A DNA stretch of 64,000 nt from Comamonadaceae bacterium (GTDB taxonomy: Bacteria; Pseudomonadota; Gammaproteobacteria; Burkholderiales; Burkholderiaceae_C), in contig CANBWP010000014.1 in NCBI GenBank assembly GCA_947373185.1, positions 1 to 64,000 of the forward strand. Reading direction: 5' to 3'. A program made the position numbers and the translations under genes. Shown here piece after piece: positions 1 to 8,747 of this stretch. Position 1 is the first letter of the stretch. Each line of letters opens with the position of its first letter. The notes beneath the pieces were generated by a model, which was given only the letters and a program-made list of their open reading frames with translations, searched no databases and was not told where the DNA came from.

Positions 1-7
1 CGCCAAG

Positions 8-1024
8 TCAAATCAATTTGACCAATTGCTTTCCAAAGTTGTGGCCCTTCAACAAACCAATGAAGGCCTCAGGTGCGGCTTCCAAACCTTGCGCCACAGA
101 CTCGCGGGGTTTGAGCTGGCCTGAAGCCACCAATGCCGTCAATTCAGCCAAGGCTTCTGGCCAAACCTCCATGTGTTCACTGACGATGAAACCTTCGATG
201 GCCATGCGGCTTTTCAGGATCAAGGTCGGGTTGGTCATGGGCAGAGGCTCGCCGTTGTAGCCGGCAATCATGCCGCACACTGCAATCCGGGCAAAGTCGT
301 TGGCTCGCAACATCACCGCATCGAGCACCATGCCGCCAACATTCTCAAAATGGCCATCGATGCCATTGGGGCATGCTTCTTTTAAAGCTTTGGACAAGGC
401 AATGTAGTCGGTGTGTTCTTTGTAATCAACGCAGGCATCGAAGCCCAATTCCTTGACCACATAATCGCATTTGGCGCGGCCGCCTGCGATGCCCACGACT
501 TTGCAGCCCCGCGCTTTGGCCAAGGCACCGTAAGCACTGCCCACTGCGCCACTGGCTGCGCTGACAGTCACTGTCATGCCTGCTTTGGCTTGGATGATTT
601 TGTTCAGGCCATACCAAGCTGTGACGCCAGGCATGCCAACAGCGCCCAGGTAATGGCTGATTGAAATTTCTTCAGCATTGACACGTTTCAATGCTCCAGG
701 TGTGTTGGCATTGATCACACTGTAGGCTTGCCATCCACCCATGCATTGAACGGTCTGCCCTGGACTGAATTTGGGGTGTTTGCTTTCAAGCACTTCGCCG
801 ACGGTTCCGCCAATCATGACCTCGTTCAGGGGCTGTGGTTGGGCATAATTTTTGGCGGCACTCATGCGCCCGCGCATGTAAGGGTCCAGGCTCAAGTAAT
901 GGTGTTTGACCAAGACTTGTCCTTCTTGCAATTCAGGGGTGGGCGCTGTGATCAACTTGAAATTGTTGACAGTGGCTTCACCTTCAGGGCGATTGTCTAA
1001 AACGATGATGTGATTGATGGGCAT
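8..1024 (-). CDS. MDR-family NADP-dependent oxidoreductase (CurA / leukotriene B4 dehydrogenase type)
   Basis: A 338-residue medium-chain reductase that probably reduces an activated C=C bond of an enone or enal with NADPH in the cytoplasm. The DPYMRGRM segment at residues 48-54 is characteristic of the zinc-free CurA/LTB4DH branch, and the nucleotide-binding loop AASGAVGS lies at 156-163. No zinc-ligand cluster is present, as expected for this branch. An in-frame extension to 1162 exists, but the ATG at 1024 has GGAGAC just upstream and begins with the family-like MPINHIIVLDNRPEG. It lies last in a minus-strand series of lipid-type enzymes, 62 bases after the thioesterase gene. The true substrate cannot be read from sequence. 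Confidence 0.88.
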   Translation of the reverse strand: MPINHIIVLDNRPEGEATVNNFKLITAPTPELQEGQVLVKHHYLSLDPYMRGRMSAAKNYAQPQPLNEVMIGGTVGEVLESKHPKFSPGQTVQCMGGWQAYSVINANTPGALKRVNAEEISISHYLGAVGMPGVTAWYGLNKIIQAKAGMTVTVSAASGAVGSAYGALAKARGCKVVGIAGGRAKCDYVVKELGFDACVDYKEHTDYIALSKALKEACPNGIDGHFENVGGMVLDAVMLRANDFARIAVCGMIAGYNGEPLPMTNPTLILKSRMAIEGFIVSEHMEVWPEALAELTALVASGQLKPRESVAQGLEAAPEAFIGLLKGHNFGKQLVKLI

Positions 1025-1086
1025 GTTGTCTCCTTTTATTCTTTGTTTGGCGTGGGCTACGTCTCTGTGATTGCCTTTTTGATGAA

Positions 1087-1515
1087 TCAGTCCGTGGAAA
1101 CATGGGCGGCAATTTTGCTGTTTCTTGGCGCAAATTTGAAGGTGCCCGTGGCGTGTGCACACAGGGCGCCTGTTGCATCAAACACCTTGCCTTCTGTGAA
1201 GGCCATATTTTGGGACCGATGAAGCAAGGCGCCTTGCGCCACCAAATGTTTGCCGGGTTGCGGTTTGATGGCGCGCATGAAACTGGTTTTCATCTCAATC
1301 GTGATGGCGCCCATTTCCGGCTCCACACTGCGGGCTGCCGTGGCCATGACCACATCCAACAAGGTCATGACGGCGCCACCGTGCACGATGTCAAAGGAGT
1401 TCAGATGTTCTGGCAAAGGTGTGTAGTGCAGCTCAGAATGGCCGCTCTCGAATCTCTCTAAACTGAAACCGAGATGATCGACAAACGGGATGGGAGCACC
1501 AAATGGAATGCTCAT
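1087..1515 (-). CDS. PaaI-family hotdog thioesterase
   Basis: A 142-residue single hotdog-domain protein that probably hydrolyses an acyl-CoA or aryl-CoA thioester in the cytoplasm. The diagnostic HGGAVMTLLDVVMA stretch lies at residues 45-58: the HGG turn, followed by the acidic residue on the central helix. Length is normal for the PaaI/YbgC-like group. It starts only 6 bases after the SDR gene and is probably cotranscribed with it and with the acyl-CoA dehydrogenase upstream. This suggests a role in releasing free CoA or clearing dead-end thioesters during beta-oxidation. Substrate chain length is not predictable. Confidence 0.87.
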   Translation of the reverse strand: MSIPFGAPIPFVDHLGFSLERFESGHSELHYTPLPEHLNSFDIVHGGAVMTLLDVVMATAARSVEPEMGAITIEMKTSFMRAIKPQPGKHLVAQGALLHRSQNMAFTEGKVFDATGALCAHATGTFKFAPRNSKIAAHVSTD

Positions 1516-1521
1516 GCTCGT

Positions 1522-2313
1522 TCACCCACCCAAGATGGCGCTCACGCCACCGTCAACAGCCAACCACTGGCCGGTGATGTGCTTGCCGGCATCGCTGGCG
1601 TAGAGCACGGTCAAGCCTTTGAGGTCTTCACTGTCTCCCAAACGCTTGAGGGGGGCATGGCTGGCCATGCGGTCTTCCCCCATTTTTTCGATCAAACCCA
1701 TGGACATTTTGCTTGGGAAAAAACCGGGACAAATAGCATTCACCGTGATGCCGTGCTGCCCCCACTCTCCGGCCAATGCCTTGGTGAAAATGATCACAGC
1801 ACCCTTGGACGTGTTGTACGCAATGGTCTGCATTTCAACGGGGTTACCGGCCAATCCCGTGATCGACGCCACATTCAAAATGCGACCTTTGCCGTTGGGA
1901 ATCATCGACAGCTTGGCCACTTCTTGGGACAAAATAAAGTAACCCCGCACATTGAGGTTCATGACCTTGTCCCATGCTGACACGGGGTGGTCTTCGGCGG
2001 GTGCGCCCCAAGTGGCGCCAGCGTTGTTGACCAAGATGTCAATGCGGCCCAAGCGTCTCATGGTTTCTTGGGCCAGATGGCGTATGTCTTCTTCCTTGCC
2101 ACAATCGGCCGCGATGAAATCCGCCTCAATACCCGCTGCTTGAAGTTCAGCCACCGCTTCTTGCAAATCGTCTGCTTTGCGCGAACTGAGCATCAAACGG
2201 GCGCCGGCTTCACCCAAGGCGTGGGCCATTTGGAGACCCAGCCCGCGGGACCCCCCTGTGATCAGGGCCGTTTGGCCCTTCAGGTCGAACAGTTGTTGAA
2301 TGGTGCGTGTCAT
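1522..2313 (-). CDS. Short-chain dehydrogenase/reductase (SDR)
   Basis: A classical SDR of 263 residues that oxidises or reduces a hydroxyl/keto substrate with NAD(P). Numbered with one extra N-terminal residue, the cofactor motif TGGSRGLG is at about 20-27, NNAG at 97-100, the catalytic Ser at 151, and Tyr167-x3-Lys171. The ATG at 2313 is chosen over the adjacent GTG at 2316 because GGAAA lies at good spacing from it. It sits between the Dabb gene and the thioesterase gene with gaps of 15-18 and 8 bases, so it is probably in the same transcript. The context suggests action on a hydroxyacyl or alcohol intermediate, which is inference. Confidence 0.9.
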   Translation of the reverse strand: MTRTIQQLFDLKGQTALITGGSRGLGLQMAHALGEAGARLMLSSRKADDLQEAVAELQAAGIEADFIAADCGKEEDIRHLAQETMRRLGRIDILVNNAGATWGAPAEDHPVSAWDKVMNLNVRGYFILSQEVAKLSMIPNGKGRILNVASITGLAGNPVEMQTIAYNTSKGAVIIFTKALAGEWGQHGITVNAICPGFFPSKMSMGLIEKMGEDRMASHAPLKRLGDSEDLKGLTVLYASDAGKHITGQWLAVDGGVSAILGG

Positions 2314-2331
2314 CACATGTTTCCAAAAAAA

Positions 2332-2667
2332 TTAAATCCAAAAGTCCATGCAACTGCGTTGCACGACCACAGATTTCATAAAGGGTTTGATGGCTTGATG
2401 GTCAGGGTGGTTTTGATAAGCCTTCAGTGCCTCATCGTTTTCAAAGACCGAATTCAAAATCAGATCGCAAGTGCAGTCTTGCCCTTCGGTTTTGATGCCG
2501 ACTTCGAACAAAAGGATGCCTGGCACCAAATTCGAAAACTGCAACAAAATATCGCGTGCTTTCAGCATCAGTTCGTGTCGCGACAGACCCTCCGCTTCGT
2601 CTTTCAAAGTCCACATCACAATGTGCCGAAGGCCATTCACGCCAGTGTTTGAAGTTTTTGTGTTCAT
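2332..2667 (-). CDS. Dabb (stress-responsive A/B barrel) domain protein
   Basis: A 111-residue protein with the ferredoxin-like Dabb fold signature: the RHIVMWTLKDEAEG strand near residues 14-27, followed by NLVPGILLFEVGIK and DLILNSVFENDEALKAYQ. Members of this family are small dimeric barrels; a few are enzymes, most are uncharacterised. Its start overlaps the stop of the acyl-CoA dehydrogenase gene by one base (TAATG), so translation is probably coupled. That ties it to the degradative block, but no specific reaction can be assigned. Confidence 0.85.
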   Translation of the reverse strand: MNTKTSNTGVNGLRHIVMWTLKDEAEGLSRHELMLKARDILLQFSNLVPGILLFEVGIKTEGQDCTCDLILNSVFENDEALKAYQNHPDHQAIKPFMKSVVVQRSCMDFWI

Positions 2668-4517
2668 TAAAAAGCCTCCTCAGATAAATTAGCACAGGTC
2701 ATGTCACGTGCACTGACCACTTGTAACCAAGCGTCAATTTTGGGCAATTCGTAGTGAAAGAAAAATTGGCCTGCGGCCCTGCGTCCTACTTGCGCTGGGC
2801 TGTTGTTTGAAACGCTTGAGGCCAGCACATCCAGCCATACCCATGACAAGACCAAATGACCAAAGGCTTGTAAATAGGGCACAGCATTGGCCAAGGCCTC
2901 TTGAGGTTGGCCAGAAGACCATGCCATTTGAGTTGCAGCCACCACCTTTTGCAAGGCTGTGTTCAATGATTTGGCATGTGCAGCCAGCGCAGGTTGTGAC
3001 ATGGCCAAGTCAGCAGTGTCTCGCATGCGCGTGGCCAACAGCTCAAGTCCTCGGCCCTCCTCCATCAGCACTTTGCGGCCCAACAAGTCCATGGCTTGAA
3101 TGCCATGGGTGCCTTCATGAATCATGTTCAAACGGTTGTCGCGCCAATATTGTTCAACGGGGAAGTCGCGGGTGTAGCCATAGCCGCCATGAATTTGGAT
3201 GGCCAGACTGTTGGCTTCTAGGCACCATTCGCTGGGCCAGCTTTTCGCAATGGGGGTCAGTACTTCCAACAGCAATCGGGCCTCGTTGGCAGACTCAGGT
3301 GTGCCGGTGTGTTGTTCATCGACCAACTTGGCGCAATACAGCGCCAGTGCCAGAGCCCCTTCACAGTATGACTTCTGCGCCAAGAGCATGCGTTTGATGT
3401 CCGCGTGTTCAATGATGCGCACTTGTGATTGCGCGGCATCTTTCACGACCTTTTGACTGCCGCCTGCCACAGGCCGGCCTTGAGGACGATTTTTGGCGTA
3501 GTTCAAACTGGCCTCGTAGCCGGCCATGCCCAGCATGGTGGCCGCCAGACCCACACCAATGCGAGCCTCATTCATCATGTGGAACATGTAGCCCAATCCT
3601 CGGCCGGGCTCACCCACCAAATAGCCAATGGCACCACTGCCATCGCAGTGGGTGTTGTCTGTTTGAACAGGAAACTTGCCTTCCCCAAAATTGAGCAAGG
3701 TGTTGGTGGTGCCGCGCCAACCGCATTTGTGATTGAGGCCTGCCAACGCCACATCATTGCGATCGCCTGTGAGATCACCTTTGAGATTGACCAATTTCTT
3801 GGGCACGACAAACAAGGAAATGCCTTTGACGCCTGGTATCAGTTTGCCATCAGGTCCTGGAATTTTGGCCAAGACCAAATGGATGATGTTTTCAGTCAGC
3901 TCGTGTTCACCGGCCGAGATCCACATCTTGTTGCCTTTTAAGCGGTACCTTGCGCCGAGAGGGTCTGCCGCAAAGGCGTCACCATCAGGCGTTGCGCGGG
4001 TCATGACATCACTCAAAGAAGAGCCCGCTTGGGGTTCAGACAAACACATGGTGCCCGACCATCTGCCAGAAAATTCATTGAGGGCAAAGATTTCCTTTTG
4101 CAAGGATGAACCATGCGCCATGAGCAGGTTGGCATTGCCTACCGTCAACATGCCCGACCCCATGCTGACAGAGGCCATGGCAAAGAATGTGTTGGCCGCT
4201 GCTTCGACGGTATATGGCAATTGCATGCCGCCAATGTCGTAGTCCTGCGCAGCGCTCAGCATGCCGGAAGCCGCATAGGCTTGATGCGCATCGTGGGTGG
4301 CTTGAGGCAAGACAACTTTCTCGCCATCAAAGTGAGGTTCTTGGGTGTCGACCAAGCGATTGAAGGGTGCGTATTTTTCGCGCGCAATGCGCTCGCAAGT
4401 GTCGAGCACAGCATCAAAGGTTTCTCGGCTGTGGTCTGTAAAGCGGGGGCGCTCTTGCAATCCGGAAACGTTCAACCAGTCGTACAACAAGAAATCCAGT
4501 GTGGAACGGAGGCTCAT
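2667..4517 (-). CDS. Acyl-CoA dehydrogenase, large (about 600 aa) C-terminal-extended type
   Basis: A 616-residue FAD-dependent acyl-CoA dehydrogenase catalysing the first, alpha-beta desaturating step of beta-oxidation. Visible are the FAD/substrate segment MCLSEPQAGSSLSD at 157-170, the QIHGGYGYTRDFPVEQYWRD region at 441-460, and the presumed catalytic Glu468 in IHEGTHGIQA. About 120 further residues follow, as in the extended family with an extra C-terminal domain. The ribosome-binding site before the ATG at 4517 is weak. A strong terminator lies in the 93-base gap before it, so it probably has its own promoter there. It is translationally coupled to the Dabb gene. Confidence 0.93.
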   Translation of the reverse strand: MSLRSTLDFLLYDWLNVSGLQERPRFTDHSRETFDAVLDTCERIAREKYAPFNRLVDTQEPHFDGEKVVLPQATHDAHQAYAASGMLSAAQDYDIGGMQLPYTVEAAANTFFAMASVSMGSGMLTVGNANLLMAHGSSLQKEIFALNEFSGRWSGTMCLSEPQAGSSLSDVMTRATPDGDAFAADPLGARYRLKGNKMWISAGEHELTENIIHLVLAKIPGPDGKLIPGVKGISLFVVPKKLVNLKGDLTGDRNDVALAGLNHKCGWRGTTNTLLNFGEGKFPVQTDNTHCDGSGAIGYLVGEPGRGLGYMFHMMNEARIGVGLAATMLGMAGYEASLNYAKNRPQGRPVAGGSQKVVKDAAQSQVRIIEHADIKRMLLAQKSYCEGALALALYCAKLVDEQHTGTPESANEARLLLEVLTPIAKSWPSEWCLEANSLAIQIHGGYGYTRDFPVEQYWRDNRLNMIHEGTHGIQAMDLLGRKVLMEEGRGLELLATRMRDTADLAMSQPALAAHAKSLNTALQKVVAATQMAWSSGQPQEALANAVPYLQAFGHLVLSWVWLDVLASSVSNNSPAQVGRRAAGQFFFHYELPKIDAWLQVVSARDMTCANLSEEAF

Positions 4518-4550
4518 GGCGAGGTCTGAAGTGATGATCTAGAAAAGAAA

Positions 4551-4583
4551 ACGGGCGACCTGCGTGGATCGCGGGACGCCCGT
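4551..4583 (-). terminator. Intrinsic terminator after the thiolase gene
   Basis: A two-tier hairpin: outer stem ACGGGCG (4551-4557) with CGCCCGT (4577-4583), inner stem CCTGCG with CGCGGG. On the minus strand a T-rich run (complement of 4541-4550) follows. It separates the FadJ-thiolase unit from the acyl-CoA dehydrogenase unit. Confidence 0.85.
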
Positions 4584-4610
4584 GGTGTCGGTTTGCCGAA
4601 GTGATTGCGA

Positions 4611-5786
4611 TTACAAAACTTCGAAAATACCGCAAGCGCCCATGCCACCGCCAATGCACATGGTGACAGCAACGCGTTTAGCGCCGCGGCGTTTGCCCTC
4701 TATCAGGGCGTGCCCCGTTAGGCGCTGACCACTCACACCATAGGGATGTCCCACGGCAATGGCGCCACCATTGACATTCAAGCGATCGGCCGGAATGCCC
4801 AAGGTATCACGGCAATACAGGACCTGCACGGCAAAGGCTTCATTCAGTTCCCACAAATCTATGTCAGACACTTTCAAACCTAAACGCGCCAATGCTTTTG
4901 GCACTGCGTAAACAGGCCCAATGCCCATTTCATCGGGCTCGCAACCTGCGACGGCAAAACCCAGGAAGCGACCTAAGGGTTTCAGGCCGCGTTGTTCGGC
5001 CAATTTTTCATCCATCACCACGCAAGCGCCGGCACCATCGGAGAATTGGCTGGCGTTACCGGCGGAAATGAGGCCACCAGGCAAGGCGGAACGCAATCCT
5101 GCAATGGCTTGCACTGTCGTGCCTTCTCGCAAGCCTTCGTCAGCGCTGACCGTGACTTGTTTGGTCATGAGTCCCATGACTTTGTCAATGACACCCGCAG
5201 ACACTGTGATGGGCGCAATTTCGGCATCGAACAAACCGGCCGCTTGCGCTGCGCAGGCTTTTTGTTGGCTGGCTGCGCCGTACTCGTCCATCCGATCACG
5301 GCCAATTTTGTAGCGCTTGGCCACTTGCTCGGCCGTTTGCAACATGCTCCAGTAGATTTCAGGCTTCATCTTGGCCAGAGCCAAATCTTGCAACATGTGT
5401 TGGTTGATTTCTTGTTGCACGCAGGAAATGCTTTCGACACCACCGGCCACATACACCTGGCCTTCACCAGCGATGATGCGCTGGGCGGCCAGCGCAATGG
5501 TCTGCAGGCCGGACGAACAAAATCGGTTCACGGTGAGGCCGGACACCGATACGGGCAGCCCTGCTTTCAACGCAATTTGACGTGCAATGTTGGCGCCTGT
5601 GGCACCTTCAGGGGTGGCACAACCCATGATGACGTCCTCAACTTCTGCAGCATCAATGCCTGCACGTTGTACAGCGTGTTGAACAGCATGGCCACCCAAA
5701 GTGGCGCCATGCGTCATGTTAAAGGCGCCTTTCCAGCTCTTGGCCAGAGGCGTGCGTGCGGTCGAAACAATGACGGCGTTGGACAT
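4611..5786 (-). CDS. Acetyl-CoA C-acyltransferase (thiolase)
   Basis: A 391-residue degradative thiolase that cleaves 3-ketoacyl-CoA with CoA, the last step of each beta-oxidation turn. The nucleophile is Cys90 in [11 protein letters not shown]. His347 lies in [11 protein letters not shown] and the second catalytic cysteine is Cys377 in [11 protein letters not shown]. The ATG at 5786 has AGAGGT about 8 bases upstream. It follows the FadJ-type gene after 15 bases, giving the usual pairing of multifunctional enzyme and thiolase, and a terminator follows it. By family it could act on fatty or ring-derived 3-ketoacyl-CoA. Confidence 0.94.
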   Translation of the reverse strand: MSNAVIVSTARTPLAKSWKGAFNMTHGATLGGHAVQHAVQRAGIDAAEVEDVIMGCATPEGATGANIARQIALKAGLPVSVSGLTVNRFCSSGLQTIALAAQRIIAGEGQVYVAGGVESISCVQQEINQHMLQDLALAKMKPEIYWSMLQTAEQVAKRYKIGRDRMDEYGAASQQKACAAQAAGLFDAEIAPITVSAGVIDKVMGLMTKQVTVSADEGLREGTTVQAIAGLRSALPGGLISAGNASQFSDGAGACVVMDEKLAEQRGLKPLGRFLGFAVAGCEPDEMGIGPVYAVPKALARLGLKVSDIDLWELNEAFAVQVLYCRDTLGIPADRLNVNGGAIAVGHPYGVSGQRLTGHALIEGKRRGAKRVAVTMCIGGGMGACGIFEVL

Positions 5787-5801
5787 AGTGAATACCTCTG
5801 A

Positions 5802-7913
5802 TCAGTTGAAAGTTTTGCCTTCGGCCACCAAACGTGCCAAGAGCGGAGCGGGTTGCCAGAATGCAGCATCATCGCGGGGATTTTTGGCAAAACGTTTCAT
5901 GGCTTCAGCAACATTGAACAAGCCAACTTGGTCTGCGTACAACATGGGGCCGCCGCGGAAAAGAGGGAAGCCGTATCCCGTGAGGTAGACCATGTCGATG
6001 TCACTGGCCTTGCCTGCAATACCCTCTTCCAAAATGTGCGCTGCTTCGTTGATCAGTGAGTAGACCAAACGTTGCACGATTTCTTCGTCAGATATTTTGC
6101 GTGGCGTGATGCCTTCTGCTGACCGGTGTTTTTCAATCATCTCTACCACCAACGCACTGGGAATGGCATCGCGTTTACCCGCTTGGTAGTCATACCATCC
6201 TGCACCTGTTTTTTGGCCATAGCGGCCCATTTCGCACAAGAGATCGGCGGTTTTGCTGTACTTCAAACCTGGGCGTTCAACGCTGCGGCGTTTGCGAATG
6301 GCCCAGCCAATGTCGTTACCTGCTAAGTCGCCCATGCGGAAAGGGCCCATGGCAAAACCAAATTTCTCAACAGCCTTGTCCACCTGCGCAGGTGTACAAC
6401 CTTCTTCAATCAGGAAGCCCGCTTGACGGCTGTATTGCTCAATCATTCGATTGCCGATAAAGCCATCACAAACACCGGAGACCACGGCCGTTTTCTTGAT
6501 CTTTTTACCCAAGGCCATGACGGTGGCCAAAACCTCTTTGCTGGTCTTGGCACCACGCACCACTTCCAACAACTTCATGACGTTGGCAGGACTGAAGAAG
6601 TGCATGCCGATGACGTCTTCGGGGCGTTTGGTGAAAGCCGCGATCTTGTTCACGTCCAGGGTGGATGTGTTGGATGCCAAAATGGCGCCAGGCTTCATGA
6701 CCTCATCGAGCTTTTTAAAGACTGTTTCTTTCACACCTAACTCTTCAAACACAGCCTCAATGACCAAGTCAGCGCTGCCAATGTCGTCATAACTCAAGGT
6801 GGTGCTGAGCAAGGCCATGCGCTGCTCATACTTGTCTTGCTTGAGTTTGCCCTTCTTGACTTGGGCTTCGTAGTTTTTGCGAATGGTGGCCACGCCGCGG
6901 TCTAAAGCGTCTTGCTTCATTTCCAACATCTTGACGGGGATGCCAGCGTTCAAGAAGTTCATGGAAATACCACCGCCCATCGTACCGGCGCCAATCACAG
7001 CGACAGATGCCATGTTGCGCTTGGCCGTGTCTTCAGGCACGTCGGCAATTTTGGAAGCCGCACGATCTGCCATGAAAATATGGCGCAATGCACGGCTCTC
7101 GGGTGTCCACATGAGGTTGGTAAAAATCTCCCGTTCAAAGGCCATGCCCTCTTCAAATTTTTTCTTGGTCGCGGCTTCTACGGCATCCACGCACTTGGGT
7201 GGCGCTGGGAAGTTTTTGGCCATGCCCTTGACCATGTTGCGTGCAAACTGGAAGTACGCATCACCTTGAGGATGTTTGCAAGGCAAGTTGCGAACCAATG
7301 GCAGTGCAGTGCCATCAGCATGTTGAGCCGCCAATTCTTTGGCGTAGGCCAAGCTCTCGGCTTCCAAGGACGCCATGGACGTGGCCATGCGGTCAAACAA
7401 TTTTTGGCCTGGCAGCATGGCCAACATTTCACTGTGGATGGGCTCGCCACTCACAATCATGTTGAGGGCGGGTTCGACGCCAATCACACGGGGCAGGCGC
7501 TGTGTGCCACCCGCGCCCGGAATGAGTCCCAATTTGACTTCAGGCAAAGCCACCTTGCAGCCAGGCGCTGCAATGCGGTAGTGGCAACCCAGCGCCAACT
7601 CCAAACCGCCGCCCATGGCAACAGAGTGAATCGCAGCCAAGACTGGCTTGGCCGAATTTTCGCAAGCGCGAATCACACTGATCAAATTGGGTTCTTGGAT
7701 GGCTTTGGGTGATCCAAACTCACGAATGTCGGCGCCACCCGAGAAAGCTTTGCCACCGCCCGTGATGATGATGGCTTTGACGGCGGCGTCAGCATTGGCT
7801 TTGCTCAAGCCGTCTGTGATGCCAGTGCGGGTGGACAACCCCAAACCGTTGACGGGTGGGTTGCTCATGGTGATGATGGCCACATCGCCAATCACTTTGT
7901 ACTCAGCTGTCAT
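5802..7913 (-). CDS. fadJ: Bifunctional enoyl-CoA hydratase / 3-hydroxyacyl-CoA dehydrogenase (FadJ type)
   Basis: A 703-residue enzyme carrying out hydration and NAD-dependent oxidation in beta-oxidation. The crotonase half has the oxyanion loop AFSGGADIREF (57-67) and the catalytic pair Glu105 (GGGLELALG) and Glu125 (PEVKLGL). The dehydrogenase half has GAGTMGGG (308-315), the catalytic His438 in GMHFFSPANVMKLLE and Glu450. A longer frame starts at 7946, but the ATG at 7913 has GAGGA at ideal spacing and leads directly into the domain. Upstream lies a promoter with a palindromic operator. Head of the fadJ-thiolase transcript. Confidence 0.94.
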   Translation of the reverse strand: MTAEYKVIGDVAIITMSNPPVNGLGLSTRTGITDGLSKANADAAVKAIIITGGGKAFSGGADIREFGSPKAIQEPNLISVIRACENSAKPVLAAIHSVAMGGGLELALGCHYRIAAPGCKVALPEVKLGLIPGAGGTQRLPRVIGVEPALNMIVSGEPIHSEMLAMLPGQKLFDRMATSMASLEAESLAYAKELAAQHADGTALPLVRNLPCKHPQGDAYFQFARNMVKGMAKNFPAPPKCVDAVEAATKKKFEEGMAFEREIFTNLMWTPESRALRHIFMADRAASKIADVPEDTAKRNMASVAVIGAGTMGGGISMNFLNAGIPVKMLEMKQDALDRGVATIRKNYEAQVKKGKLKQDKYEQRMALLSTTLSYDDIGSADLVIEAVFEELGVKETVFKKLDEVMKPGAILASNTSTLDVNKIAAFTKRPEDVIGMHFFSPANVMKLLEVVRGAKTSKEVLATVMALGKKIKKTAVVSGVCDGFIGNRMIEQYSRQAGFLIEEGCTPAQVDKAVEKFGFAMGPFRMGDLAGNDIGWAIRKRRSVERPGLKYSKTADLLCEMGRYGQKTGAGWYDYQAGKRDAIPSALVVEMIEKHRSAEGITPRKISDEEIVQRLVYSLINEAAHILEEGIAGKASDIDMVYLTGYGFPLFRGGPMLYADQVGLFNVAEAMKRFAKNPRDDAAFWQPAPLLARLVAEGKTFN

Positions 7914-7944
7914 GCTGTTTTCCTCAAAAGGTGAGATCAATCGC

Positions 7945-7968
7945 AAAAAAGAACGGCCGTTCTATTTT
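7945..7968. promoter_or_regulatory. Palindromic operator candidate in front of fadJ
   Basis: A perfect 12-base core GAACGGCCGTTC at 7951-7962 extends to a 24-base inverted repeat with one mismatched pair, flanked by A and T runs. It overlaps the proposed -10 element and the expected start of transcription. This geometry fits a dimeric repressor such as a TetR-family acyl-CoA sensor. No regulator gene is adjacent, so which protein binds is unknown. Confidence 0.6.
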
Positions 7969-7992
7969 GCATGATTCTAGGGGGTTTCTAAA
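7964..7992 (-). promoter_or_regulatory. Candidate sigma-70 promoter of the fadJ-thiolase unit
   Basis: On the minus strand, TTTAGA (7992-7987) and CAAAAT (7969-7964) are separated by exactly 17 bases. Each matches 4 of 6 consensus positions. A transcription start near 7957 would give a leader of roughly 45 bases before the ATG at 7913. The rest of the 137-base gap to livF shows no gene and no clear terminator for the transporter operon. Confidence 0.5.
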
Positions 7993-8050
7993 TGGGTGTG
8001 AAGGGTCGATGTCGCTGAAGAGACGCTGTGATGTCGGCCGTGGCATGGAC

Positions 8051-8746
8051 TCAAACCTCCAGCCATTCCTTGCGGATGTAAGTGTTCTCATTGAGTTCTG
8101 CAGTGGTGCCTTCAAAAACAATGCTGCCATGGCCCATGACCAGGGCGCGATCCGAAATTTTCATGGCAATGGTCAGTTTTTGCTCGATCAACAACACCGA
8201 AATGCCTTTGTCCTTGAGTTTCTTGAGGTACTCGCCCACCAGTTCCACAATTTTGGGGGCCAAGCCCTCCGTAGGCTCATCAATGATGATGAGGTCGGGG
8301 TCACCCATGAGGGTGCGGCAAAGTGTCAGCATTTGTTGTTCCCCCCCCGACAAAACACCCGCCTCTGTGTGTTGGCGTTCTAGCAGTCGGGGAAACATTT
8401 GGTACATGTCTTCAAAAGTCCAGCGACTGCCCTGCCCCTTGCCTTTTTGCCCAAGCAACAAGTTTTGATGGACGGTGAGTTTTGGGAAAATATCACGGTT
8501 TTCAGGCACATAGCCCAAACCCAAATGGGCAATTTCAAAAGCCTTCTTGCCCAAAATAGGCTGCCCCTTCCAATCAATGTGTCCTTTGCAATCAATCAGG
8601 CCCATGATGGCTTTGGCGGTGGTGGATCGACCTGAACCGTTGCGACCTAACAAGGCCACAATCTCGCCAGGCTTGACCTCAAAGCCCACCCCATGCAACA
8701 CATGACTTTTGCCATAAAAAGCATGAAGGTTGTTGATGTGAAGCAT
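8051..8746 (-). CDS. livF: LivF-type ABC transporter ATPase with an altered Walker A lysine
   Basis: A 231-residue ATPase of the hydrophobic amino-acid uptake (HAAT) ABC family, cytoplasmic partner of LivG on the LivHM channel. The Walker A motif GRNGSGRST at about 34-42 has Arg40 (codon CGA) where Lys is canonical. The signature LSGGEQQML, Walker B LIIIDEPTEGLAP and the later switch His region look normal. The ATG at 8746 has AGGAGG at good spacing and is one base from the livG stop. It is the last gene of the transporter operon. The lysine change could lower ATPase activity of this site or be a lineage variant. Confidence 0.93.
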   Translation of the reverse strand: MLHINNLHAFYGKSHVLHGVGFEVKPGEIVALLGRNGSGRSTTAKAIMGLIDCKGHIDWKGQPILGKKAFEIAHLGLGYVPENRDIFPKLTVHQNLLLGQKGKGQGSRWTFEDMYQMFPRLLERQHTEAGVLSGGEQQMLTLCRTLMGDPDLIIIDEPTEGLAPKIVELVGEYLKKLKDKGISVLLIEQKLTIAMKISDRALVMGHGSIVFEGTTAELNENTYIRKEWLEV

Positions 8747-8747
8747 G

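Noticed and set aside
5000-5800. Long plus-strand open frame opposite the thiolase gene
   Set aside because: It is a mirror of the real minus-strand gene, with His/Cys/Phe-rich low-quality composition and no ribosome-binding site. Many similar frames oppose purL, odhA, ispG and livK and were dropped for the same reason.
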